From Clostridiales bacterium UBA4706 (lineage in GTDB: Bacteria; Bacillota; Clostridia; Oscillospirales; Oscillospiraceae), in contig DHKA01000099.1 of the NCBI GenBank assembly GCA_002404605.1, positions 1 through 12,025 of the forward strand: a DNA stretch of 12,025 nucleotides. Direction: 5' to 3'. A program made the translations under genes and the position numbers. The notes under the pieces were generated by a model, which worked only from the letters and a program-made list of their open reading frames with translations, did no database searches and was not told where the DNA came from. Shown one piece after another: positions 1 to 4,482 of this stretch (the stretch's first letter is position 1; every line of letters starts with the position of its first letter).

Positions 1-144
1 GCCGCGCGCGAGCAGACGTATTATCTGCTGCCGCTGCCCGCCGCAATTACCGACACCGACTACCGCCAGGAGTATTTTCAGGAGGTCCTTACGAGCGGCT
101 TCGTCTGGTCGGGCGCGGTGATCGCGCGGGAGGACGGCACATGA
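1..144 (+). CDS. C-terminal end of an unidentified protein upstream of the pseudopilins (partial)
   Basis: An open frame enters from the left edge in frame 1 and encodes 47 residues before TGA at 142-144. The visible tail (YYLLPLPAAITD near its start, ending IAREDGT) has no motif I recognise. Its stop overlaps the start of the next gene in an ATGA arrangement, so the two are translationally coupled and belong to one operon. From the neighbours it is probably another component or minor subunit of a type IV pilus-like or competence-pilus-like apparatus, but this is inference from position only. The beginning of the gene lies outside the window. Confidence 0.7.
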   Translation, partial: AAREQTYYLLPLPAAITDTDYRQEYFQEVLTSGFVWSGAVIAREDGT

Positions 145-422
145 AAAAATTACGGACTGATCGCGGCGAAACGCTCATCGAAACGCTCGCGGCGCTGCTC
201 ATTGCGGTGCTGGTGCTGTTGTTTCTGGCGAGCGCCATCGTCGGCGCGGCGCGGCTGAACGCCGCGGTCGGGCAGACGGATGTGTCATTCCACTACACCG
301 GCGCACAGCGCCAGCCCGATCCTCTGGAGCTGACGGTCAGCGACGGCTTTACGACCGAAACCGTGACGGCGGACGAGTACGTCGATCCGAACGGCTATCA
401 TTACTACACCAAAGAACCCTGA
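141..422 (+). CDS. Small pseudopilin-like protein with prepilin cleavage/methylation N-terminus
   Basis: This 93-residue protein starts with a short basic leader (MKKLRTDRG), then ETLIE and a continuous hydrophobic helix to about residue 37. That is the class III (type IV prepilin) signal. Cleavage is expected after Gly9, giving Glu10 at +1 and the conserved Glu at +5 (Glu14). The usual +1 Phe/Met is replaced by Glu, which is uncommon though seen in Gram-positive minor pseudopilins. The remaining ~55 residues form a very short head ending in Tyr-rich GYHYYTKEP. The start is fixed by GGGAGG at 128-133, 7 nt upstream, and overlaps the preceding stop. A second pseudopilin follows after 15 bp. 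The likely role is a minor subunit of a cell-surface or DNA-uptake pseudopilus, processed by a prepilin peptidase that is not in this window. Confidence 0.75.
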   Translation: MKKLRTDRGETLIETLAALLIAVLVLLFLASAIVGAARLNAAVGQTDVSFHYTGAQRQPDPLELTVSDGFTTETVTADEYVDPNGYHYYTKEP

Positions 423-437
423 CAGGAGGTGCGCGCC

Positions 438-938
438 ATGAAACGGCGGGCAAACGGCGGCTTTACGCTGGTGGAGCTTTTGTGCGCCATCATCGTTTTG
501 CTTCTGCTCGCGTCGCTGCTGACGCTGGGCGTGCGCACCGCCGTGACGGCGTTCGGGCGCTCCATGGCGGCGTCCGAGGCGCAGACGCTTTTGTCTACGC
601 TCCGCACCAATGTCAGCGACGAGCTGCGCTATTCCGGGACGGTCAAGCTCGCGGCGGACGGCACGCCTGCCGGCTTTTTCAGCCGGAGCTACGGCGAAGC
701 GGCGTACAGCGGCTTTTCGGCTGACGAGCGCGGGCACGTCCTGCTCGGCGGCGAAAAACTCCTGCCCGACCGCGCCTACCCCCACGGACTTCGAGCGGAG
801 GTAAAACTCACCGCCTACGACACAGCCACAGGCACATTCACCGTCCGGATCACCGTCTACACCGCTTCCGATCCAAGCCTCGCCCAAACCGAGTTTGAAA
901 CAAAGCAGCTGAACCCTACCGCCGTCCTGACGGAATAA
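438..938 (+). CDS. Pseudopilin with canonical GFTLVE prepilin signal
   Basis: The protein has 166 residues and begins MKRRANGG/FTLVELL. The prepilin peptidase site lies after Gly8, Phe9 becomes the methylated N-terminus and Glu13 is the +5 Glu. A hydrophobic assembly helix runs to about residue 33. The C-terminal ~130 residues look like a soluble beta-rich pilin head (alternating Thr/Val strands such as the segment ending FTVRITVYTA). I chose the ATG at 438 rather than the in-frame GTG at 429, because the GTG lies inside the ribosome site AGGAGG (424-429), which is 8 nt from the ATG. It forms an operon with the pseudopilin upstream and is followed directly by a terminator, so it is probably the last gene. 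It is likely a minor pilin or pseudopilin (PulG/GspH-like); the exact class cannot be read from the sequence. Confidence 0.85.
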   Translation: MKRRANGGFTLVELLCAIIVLLLLASLLTLGVRTAVTAFGRSMAASEAQTLLSTLRTNVSDELRYSGTVKLAADGTPAGFFSRSYGEAAYSGFSADERGHVLLGGEKLLPDRAYPHGLRAEVKLTAYDTATGTFTVRITVYTASDPSLAQTEFETKQLNPTAVLTE

Positions 939-945
939 AGAACTC

Positions 946-984
946 CCGCCGCCTGTGTGTTTTGGCACGCAGACGGCGGTTTTG
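946..984 (+). terminator. Rho-independent terminator of the pseudopilin operon
   Basis: CCGCCGCCTGTGTG (946-959) pairs with CACGCAGACGGCGG (966-979) around a TTTTGG loop, with one G-T wobble and one mismatch. It is followed by TTTTG. It begins 8 bp after the stop of the last pseudopilin gene. The T-tract is short (4 T), so termination may be incomplete. Confidence 0.65.
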
Positions 985-996
985 CGCATAAAAAAG

Positions 997-1042
997 CCTT
1001 CCCCTCGAGGGGAAGGTGGCTCGCGGAGCGAGACGGATGAGG
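997..1042 (+). repeat. Two-hairpin dispersed element, divergent copy
   Basis: It opens with the perfect 20-bp palindrome CCTTCCCCTCGAGGGGAAGG (997-1016). Then come TGGC, a second stem CTCGC-GGA-GCGAG (1020-1032) and the end ACGGATGAGG. The layout (GC-rich hairpin, TGGC, second hairpin, GGATNNGG-like tail) matches the elements at 1091-1141, 1535-1582, 3644-3694 and 3712-3767. The stem sequences differ, so I place it in the same structural family with moderate confidence. There is no coding capacity. Confidence 0.6.
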
Positions 1043-1090
1043 AGAAGAGCGGTACGTTTTGAGCTATAACGCGTTTTGACCGCACCAAAG

Positions 1091-1141
1091 CCTCCCTTGT
1101 GTAAAGGGAGGTGGCACGGCGAAGCCGTGACGAAAGGATTG
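1091..1141 (+). repeat. Two-hairpin dispersed element, plus orientation
   Basis: Hairpin 1 is CCTCCCTT (1091-1098) with AAGGGAGG (1104-1111) around GTGTA. After TGG, hairpin 2 is CACGGC-GAA-GCCGTG (1115-1129), and the unit ends ACGAAAGGATTG. A copy in the opposite orientation at 1535-1582 shares the GTGTA loop, the TGACNNNNGGATTG end and about 25 further bp. The two copies frame the composite palindrome described separately. Confidence 0.8.
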
Positions 1142-1164
1142 TGCGGCAGGCATTCGCAAATTGG

Positions 1165-1177
1165 GATGCACCAATGC
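1165..1177 (+). repeat. Left arm of a 13-bp inverted repeat pair
   Basis: GATGCACCAATGC here is an exact reverse complement of 1601-1613, which covers the first two bases of the nth stop codon. Around it lies a 9-bp stem AATTGGGAT (1159-1167) / ATCCCAATT (1193-1201). The near-direct repeat GCAAAACCGCACAAT (1176-1190) / GCAAAATCGCACAAC (1245-1259) is also in this segment. Confidence 0.7.
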
Positions 1178-1204
1178 AAAACCGCACAATCTATCCCAAT
1201 TGCC

Positions 1205-1230
1205 GTAGGGGAGGGGTTCTACCCCTCCCG
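1205..1230 (+). repeat. Short palindromic element type A, plus orientation
   Basis: GTA is followed by GGGAGGGGT (1209-1217), TCT, and ACCCCTCCC (1221-1229), a perfect 9-bp stem. The same element recurs in reverse orientation at 1446-1471, including the GTAG/CTAC flank. Confidence 0.8.
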
Positions 1231-1284
1231 TGCAGGGTGCACCTGCAAAATCGCACAACGAGCGGCGACAACGCACAACGTCCT

Positions 1285-1312
1285 GTAGGGGCGGACGCCT
1301 CTGTCCGCCCGT
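1285..1312 (+). repeat. Short palindromic element type B, plus orientation
   Basis: GTAGG leads into GGGCGGAC (1289-1296), a 6-nt loop, and GTCCGCCC (1303-1310). The stem is a perfect 8 bp. The inverted copy is at 1367-1393. It keeps the GTAGGGG flank of type A but has a different stem. Confidence 0.8.
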
Positions 1313-1366
1313 GGGGCAATTACGGGTTTGCCGGTGGGTTTCGTAAAAAACGGACGTGCCTACTGC

Positions 1367-1393
1367 CGGGCGGACAGGGTCGTCCGCCCCTAC
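1367..1393 (-). repeat. Short palindromic element type B, minus orientation
   Basis: GGGCGGAC (1368-1375) and GTCCGCCC (1382-1389) enclose a 6-nt loop, and CCTAC is on the right. This is the reverse-orientation partner of 1285-1312; the 54 bp between the two copies contain nothing I recognise. Confidence 0.8.
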
Positions 1394-1445
1394 GGGTGCG
1401 TACCGTTCCGCATTGGCGCATTCAAATCTGCAACATTCTACCGCG

Positions 1446-1471
1446 CGGGAGGGGTAGAACCCCTCCCCTAC
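1446..1471 (-). repeat. Short palindromic element type A, minus orientation
   Basis: GGGAGGGGT (1447-1455), AGA, and ACCCCTCCC (1459-1467), followed by CTAC. It is the exact inverted counterpart of 1205-1230 over the stem and loop. Confidence 0.8.
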
Positions 1472-1534
1472 GCTGGTTTGGCAGATTCTATGAGGTCGCC
1501 GATGGTGCGTGCAGATTTGCAAGTGCCTGCTGCG

Positions 1535-1582
1535 CAATCCCTCAGTCAGCTTCGCTGACAGCTCCCTTTACACAAGGGAGCC
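1535..1582 (-). repeat. Two-hairpin dispersed element, minus orientation
   Basis: Read on the minus strand it is GGCTCCCTTGTGTAAAGGGAGC, then a second stem GTCAGC-GAA-GCTGAC, then TGAGGGATTG. Both stems are perfect. The outermost pair of hairpin 1 is G-C here and C-G in the 1091 copy, a compensated change. The adjacent 1516-1540 segment is an imperfect (21 of 25) inverted match to 1136-1160, so similarity extends beyond the core element. Confidence 0.8.
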
Positions 1583-1600
1583 TTTAGGGTGTGCTGGTTC

Positions 1601-1613
1601 GCATTGGTGCATC
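1601..1613 (-). repeat. Right arm of 13-bp inverted repeat, overlapping the nth stop codon
   Basis: GCATTGGTGCATC is the exact reverse complement of 1165-1177. The nth stop TGA occupies 1612-1614 on the minus strand, so two of its three bases belong to the repeat. The repeat cluster therefore abuts the 3' end of nth with no spacer. Confidence 0.7.
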
Positions 1614-2247
1614 ATTCCCCGCAGAAGCTCTTGCAGAACGGGCGCAGGGTGCATTTTTCGCACTGCGGCTTTCTTGCGGTGCAGACGGCTCTGCCGTGCA
1701 GGACGATGCGGTGGCAGAAGTCGGACGATTCCTCCGGCGGGAGGATGGCGCGCAGCTGGCGCTCCACCTGTTCCGGGTTTTTCCCCTCGGAAAGTCCCAG
1801 CCGTCCGCAGACACGGATGCAGTGCGTGTCGCACACGACCGAGCCGGGCACGGCGTAGAGGTCGCCCAGCAGGAGATTTGCCGTCTTGCGCCCCACGCCC
1901 GGCAGGCGCAGCAGCGCGTCCATATCATTCGGCACGCGCCCGCCGTACTCGTCCCGCAGCATCCGGCAGGCGCAGACAATATCGTGCGCCTTCTGGCGGA
2001 AAAAGCCGCAGGTGCGCACATAGTCCTCGACCTCCGAAACATCCGCGTCGGCAAGCGAATCCAGCGTCGGAAAGCGTGCAAACAGCGCCGGCGTGACGAG
2101 ATTCACGCGCGCGTCGGTGCACTGCGCGGCGAGCCGCACCTGCACGAGCAGCCGCCAGGCGTCCCGCTCGGTGAGCGTGCAGTCCGCCATCGGGTATTCA
2201 CGCTCGAGCGCGGTGAGAATGCCGTTGATCTGTTCTTTTGTCCGCAT
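1612..2247 (-). CDS. nth: Endonuclease III, DNA glycosylase/AP lyase with [4Fe-4S] cluster
   Basis: This is the bifunctional base-excision-repair enzyme that removes oxidised pyrimidines and cleaves the AP site by beta-elimination. The 211-residue protein matches E. coli Nth (211 residues) in length. Visible elements are the helix-hairpin-helix LPGVGRKTANLLLGD (about 115-129) with the Schiff-base lysine Lys121, the catalytic aspartate Asp140 in CDTHCIRV, and the C-terminal cluster ligands Cys189-x6-Cys196-x2-Cys199-x5-Cys205. All catalytic and cluster residues are intact. I chose the ATG at 2247. An in-frame GTG at 2256 would lie inside the ribosome site GAGGTG (complement of 2254-2259), which is 6 nt from this ATG. 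It is transcribed alone, divergently from rarA. The stop codon touches the inverted repeat at 1601-1613, and no clear terminator follows other than the repeat hairpins. Confidence 0.96.
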   Translation of the reverse strand: MRTKEQINGILTALEREYPMADCTLTERDAWRLLVQVRLAAQCTDARVNLVTPALFARFPTLDSLADADVSEVEDYVRTCGFFRQKAHDIVCACRMLRDEYGGRVPNDMDALLRLPGVGRKTANLLLGDLYAVPGSVVCDTHCIRVCGRLGLSEGKNPEQVERQLRAILPPEESSDFCHRIVLHGRAVCTARKPQCEKCTLRPFCKSFCGE

Positions 2248-2265
2248 GAGAATCACCTCGCCGCG

Positions 2266-2295
2266 ATTCTACCACGTTTCCGCGTCCCGTGACAA
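2266..2295 (-). promoter_or_regulatory. Sigma-A promoter of nth
   Basis: On the minus strand, TTGTCA (complement of 2290-2295) and TAGAAT (complement of 2266-2271) are separated by 18 nt. Transcription would start near 2259, which puts the GAGGTG ribosome site at the extreme 5' end of the mRNA. The leader would then be only about 12 nt. Confidence 0.7.
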
Positions 2296-2304
2296 GATTC
2301 GCGG

Positions 2305-2333
2305 TTGTTTTGGCGGAGGAAAAACGGTATAAT
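2305..2333 (+). promoter_or_regulatory. Sigma-A promoter of rarA
   Basis: TTGTTT (2305-2310) and a perfect TATAAT (2328-2333) are separated by 17 nt. The predicted start is near 2340, giving a leader of about 30 nt that carries the AAAGGAGG ribosome site. The nth promoter lies back to back 10 bp away. Confidence 0.8.
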
Positions 2334-2368
2334 AAAAAATACCGCATATTTCAAAGGAGGCGTTCCGA

Positions 2369-3640
2369 TTGCCGGAGAAAAAATACCGCCCGCTGGCGGA
2401 TGAGCTGCGCCCGACGGAGCTGGACGACGTTGTCGGCCAGAACCACATTCTCGGCAAGGGCGGGCTGCTGCGCCGCATTATCGAGAGCGGCGATATCCCG
2501 AACATGATCTTTTACGGCCCGTCCGGCACGGGCAAAACGACCGTCGCGCGCATCATTGCGGAGAAGACGAACCGCACGCTGCGCAAGCTCAACGCTACGA
2601 CCGCGGGGCTTGCGGACATCCGCGCGATCATCGACGAGCTGGACACCATGCTCGCACCGAACGGCATTCTTCTGTATCTCGACGAGATCCAGTATTTCAA
2701 TAAAAAGCAGCAGCAGAGCCTGCTCGAATTCATCGAAAACGGCTCGATCACGCTCATCGCGTCCACGACGGAGAATCCGTACTTCTATGTATACAACGCC
2801 GTCCTCTCGCGCAGCACGGTGTTTGAGTTCAAGGCGATCTCGCCGCGCGACGTGGAGGGCGCGGTGCGCCGGGCCGTGCGGCTGCTCTCCGAGCGCGAGG
2901 GCATCGAGGCCGACTGCCCGGACGAGGTCGTGACGCTCGTGGCGCAGGGCTGCGGCGGCGACGTGCGCAAGGCGCTCAACGCCGTGGAGCTTCTGTTCAC
3001 CGCCGCGCCGCGCATCGAGGGGCGGGTCGTACTCTCGCCGGACGACGCGCGCGCCGTGACGCAGCGGAGCGCCATGCGCTACGACCGCGAGGGGGACGAG
3101 CACTACGATGTAGTCTCCGCGCTGATGAAATCGCTGCGCGGCTCCGATCCGGACGCGGCGCTGCACTATCTTGCGCGGCTGCTCGAGGCCGGGGATCTGC
3201 CCGGCGCGTGCCGCCGCATCCTCTGCTCGGCGAGCGAGGACATCGGCATGGCGTACCCGCAGGCAGTGAGCATCGTGAAGGCGTGCGTGGATAACGCCTT
3301 GCAGCTCGGTCTGCCGGAAGCGCAGCTCCCGCTCGCACAGGCGTGCATCCTGCTCGCCACGGCGCCGAAGTCGAACAGCGTCGTCGCCGCGATCGACGCG
3401 GCGCGCGCGGACGTGCGCGCCGGGAAGAGCGGCAATATCCCGCGCGAGATGCAGAACGTCCACGCCGACGGCACGGGCTTTGAGCGCGAGCAGGGGTACA
3501 AATACCCCCACGCCTACCCCGGCCACTGGGTGCGGCAGCAGTATCTGCCCGACTCGCTCAAAAACGCGCATTACTACGAATACGGCGACAACAAGACCGA
3601 GCAGGCAGCAAAAGCCTATTGGGAGCTGATCAAGAAATAA
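2369..3640 (+). CDS. rarA: Replication-associated recombination protein A (RarA/MgsA), AAA+ ATPase
   Basis: RarA is a clamp-loader-like AAA+ ATPase that acts at stalled replication forks and binds single-strand DNA ends with SSB. The 423-residue length agrees with bacterial RarA (about 420-450). The N-terminal AAA+ module shows Walker A GPSGTGKT (50-57), Walker B LLYLDEIQ with Asp105/Glu106, sensor 1 STTENP (132-137) and an arginine finger Arg148 in LSRSTVFEF. The C-terminal tetramerisation region carries the family-typical SASEDIGMAYPQA and, near the end, YKYPHAYPGHWVRQQYLPD. Walker B reads DEIQ where many homologues have DEIH. Translation starts at TTG (2369), supported by GGAGG at 2356-2360 with 8-nt spacing and by the usual family N-terminus; no in-frame ATG fits better. 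It is a single-gene unit that diverges from nth, another DNA maintenance gene. Downstream hairpins belong to a repeat and lack a T-tract. Confidence 0.95.
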   Translation: MPEKKYRPLADELRPTELDDVVGQNHILGKGGLLRRIIESGDIPNMIFYGPSGTGKTTVARIIAEKTNRTLRKLNATTAGLADIRAIIDELDTMLAPNGILLYLDEIQYFNKKQQQSLLEFIENGSITLIASTTENPYFYVYNAVLSRSTVFEFKAISPRDVEGAVRRAVRLLSEREGIEADCPDEVVTLVAQGCGGDVRKALNAVELLFTAAPRIEGRVVLSPDDARAVTQRSAMRYDREGDEHYDVVSALMKSLRGSDPDAALHYLARLLEAGDLPGACRRILCSASEDIGMAYPQAVSIVKACVDNALQLGLPEAQLPLAQACILLATAPKSNSVVAAIDAARADVRAGKSGNIPREMQNVHADGTGFEREQGYKYPHAYPGHWVRQQYLPDSLKNAHYYEYGDNKTEQAAKAYWELIKK

Positions 3641-3643
3641 AAA

Positions 3644-3694
3644 GGCCCCCTTGTGCAAAGGGGGCTGGCAGCCGCCAGGCTGACTGAGGGATTG
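3644..3694 (+). repeat. Two-hairpin dispersed element, plus orientation, immediately after rarA
   Basis: GCCCCCTT (3645-3652) pairs with AAGGGGGC (3658-3665). The next stem is CAGCC-GCCA-GGCTG (3669-3682), and the element ends TGAGGGATTG. Compared with the 1535-1582 copy, hairpin 1 has G-C in place of A-T, changed on both strands. It begins only 4 bp after the rarA stop and may serve as a transcript 3' end stabiliser, but no T-run follows. Confidence 0.8.
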
Positions 3695-3711
3695 CAGTCT
3701 CCCGAAAACGA

Positions 3712-3767
3712 CAATCCCTCCGGCTTTTGCCTGCGGCAAAACCCACCTCCCTTTACTCAAGGGAGGC
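3712..3767 (-). repeat. Two-hairpin dispersed element, minus orientation, head to head with the previous copy
   Basis: It begins CAATCCCTC, the exact reverse complement of GAGGGATTG at 3686-3694. The inner stem is TTTTGCC-TGC-GGCAAAA (3725-3741) and the outer hairpin is CCTCCCTT (3746-3753) / AAGGGAGG (3759-3766). With 3644-3694 it makes a roughly 124-bp composite inverted repeat centred near 3703. Confidence 0.8.
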
Positions 3768-3777
3768 ATTGTCTTGA

Positions 3778-3987
3778 CTAAACTCGTCCGCCGGCATGCC
3801 GTATGATCGCCTTGGCGAGACAAAGGTCCGCTTCGCGCACCGAGAAGCGGAGCACCGGCGACGGCCCCATTCCGTCGTACGGGATCGCCCCGGTGTGGCA
3901 CACGGCCCCGCTGCGGCGAAGGTCGGCAAGCGCGGCGTTCATCTCGTCCCCGGTCGGAAACCGCGCCGTGAGCTGCTGTGTATGCAT
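3778..3987 (-). CDS. Small unrecognised protein (69 aa)
   Basis: I do not recognise this protein. The ATG at 3987 is preceded by GGGGGTGAT (complement of 3991-3999), an acceptable ribosome site, and the frame ends at TAG (3778-3780) just beyond the repeat at 3712-3767. The sequence begins MHTQQLTARFPTGDEMNAAL and ends AKAIIRHAGGRV. The order strand-helix-strand-strand-helix with a final GG turn is reminiscent of small ferredoxin-fold proteins of the general stress 17M type, but that is only a fold impression. There are two cysteines and no signal peptide or membrane segment. It diverges from the DUF951 gene with only 48 bp between the start codons, where CCCC-TGT-GGGG (3996-4006) overlaps its ribosome site. 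I see no convincing promoter. The frame continues open upstream to 4080, but that part overlaps DUF951 and lacks a ribosome site. Confidence 0.5.
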   Translation of the reverse strand: MHTQQLTARFPTGDEMNAALADLRRSGAVCHTGAIPYDGMGPSPVLRFSVREADLCLAKAIIRHAGGRV

Positions 3988-4035
3988 TGGATCACCCCCT
4001 GTGGGGATATTTCCCGGTTTGGAGGAAAAATATGT

Positions 4036-4248
4036 ATGGATATCCGTGTCGGAGACATTCTTGTTCTGAAAAAAAATCACCCCTGCGGCGCATGCCGGTG
4101 GGAGGTGCTGCGCATCGGCGCAGATTTTAAGCTCCGCTGCACAGGCTGCGGGCGTGAAGTGATGGGCGCGCGGGCGAAATACGAAAAGCAGATCAAGAAG
4201 ATCGAGCGCGCCGAACCGCCGGAAATCGACGGCAAAAGCGGAAATTAA
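4036..4248 (+). CDS. DUF951 family protein
   Basis: This 70-residue protein matches the Firmicutes DUF951 pattern: MDIRVGDILVLKKNHPCGAC, then RWEVLRIGADFKLRC and TGCG. Cys17/Cys20 and Cys35/Cys38 could form a small zinc-binding site within a beta-barrel-like fold. After residue ~50 the tail is charged and probably disordered. The family has no established function; it often sits near mscS and ychF in other Firmicutes, neither of which is seen here. I chose the ATG at 4036, with GGAGG at 4021-4025 and 10-nt spacing. The open frame extends upstream to 3796, but the conserved N-terminus starts at this methionine. The ATG at 4032 is out of frame. A new promoter begins 14 bp after its stop, so it is probably a separate unit from mgtE. 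Confidence 0.88.
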   Translation: MDIRVGDILVLKKNHPCGACRWEVLRIGADFKLRCTGCGREVMGARAKYEKQIKKIERAEPPEIDGKSGN

Positions 4249-4261
4249 CGCCCGTTTCGGT

Positions 4262-4290
4262 TTGACTTGCGGCCGATTTGGGCATATAAT
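4262..4290 (+). promoter_or_regulatory. Sigma-A promoter of the mgtE-mrp-GNAT unit
   Basis: TTGACT (4262-4267) and perfect TATAAT (4285-4290) have a 17-nt spacer, the strongest promoter in the window. The predicted start near 4297 leaves a leader of about 185 nt before mgtE, far longer than elsewhere in this window. Confidence 0.88.
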
Positions 4291-4343
4291 GAATAAGTTA
4301 AAAGTCCCGGCAGATTTAATTTGTTTTATGTGAGGTGAAGGTC

Positions 4344-4430
4344 ATGGAATCCGGTCACAGTACCAGCGGCACAGGCGAGGGTCGATTGTCGATGGAAACA
4401 CCGCCGGCATCTGTGGCCGCCGGCGCATAA
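4344..4430 (+). CDS. Possible 28-codon leader ORF upstream of mgtE
   Basis: ATG at 4344 follows GAGGTG (4332-4337) at 6-nt spacing and opens a 28-codon frame ending TAA (4428-4430). The peptide begins MESGHSTSGTGEG and includes METPPAS and a final AAGA. It is not in frame with mgtE. It overlaps the 5' strand of the predicted leader helix (4370-4381) and stops 5 nt before the 3' strand, so ribosomes on it would reshape the leader. Known Mg2+-transporter leader peptides (for example MgtL in enterobacteria) work by translation coupling, and acid-Pro runs matter there. The short METPP here is only a weak parallel. The alternative is that the frame is accidental and the conserved entity is the RNA. 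Confidence 0.4.
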   Translation: MESGHSTSGTGEGRLSMETPPASVAAGA

Positions 4431-4479
4431 TCCGCCCTCCTGTGTCTTAGCTCCCCATAAATATTCAAGGAGGTAAGAC
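4370..4479 (+). promoter_or_regulatory. Structured mgtE leader with hairpin covering the ribosome site (candidate riboswitch)
   Basis: A long helix joins CACAGG-(CG)-AGGG (4370-4381) to CCCTCCTGTG (4435-4444). It encloses a TCGA-TTG-TCGA hairpin (4383-4393) and a CGCCGGC/GCCGGCG stem (about 4402-4425). Directly next to it, GTCTTA-G-CTCC (4444-4454) pairs with GGAG-G-TAAGAC (4469-4479), 10 pairs with one G-G mismatch, hiding the mgtE ribosome site AGGAGG (4468-4473). CCTCCT (4436-4441), part of the long helix, is also perfectly complementary to that ribosome site, so a third pairing is possible. A closed junction beside a ribosome-site hairpin is the layout of a translational riboswitch. The position before a Mg2+ channel suggests Mg2+ sensing. 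I cannot find the conserved M-box segments, and no T-run suggests transcriptional termination. Confidence 0.55.
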
Positions 4480-4482
4480 CCG

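Noticed and set aside
285..1187. 300-residue minus-strand ORF
   Set aside because: Antisense to two clear pseudopilins and crosses the terminator and repeats; Arg/Ala/Val-rich shadow composition typical of GC-rich antisense frames.
1064..1600. Several ORFs of 70-160 residues on both strands across the repeat-rich gap
   Set aside because: They are translations of the palindromic elements (for example EGFYPSRA and VGADASVRP phrases from types A and B), lack good ribosome sites and overlap one another in several frames.
1091..1613. CRISPR array or transposon with terminal inverted repeats
   Set aside because: There is no regular repeat-spacer spacing, the units are in mixed orientation, and no transposase or cas gene is present.
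2351..3901. 516-residue minus-strand ORF
   Set aside because: Antisense to rarA, runs through the head-to-head repeat, and has low-complexity Arg/Val/Ala/His composition.
3796..4035. N-terminal extension of DUF951 to 150 residues
   Set aside because: The extension has no ribosome site, overlaps the opposite-strand ORF, and the family N-terminus starts at MDIRVGD.
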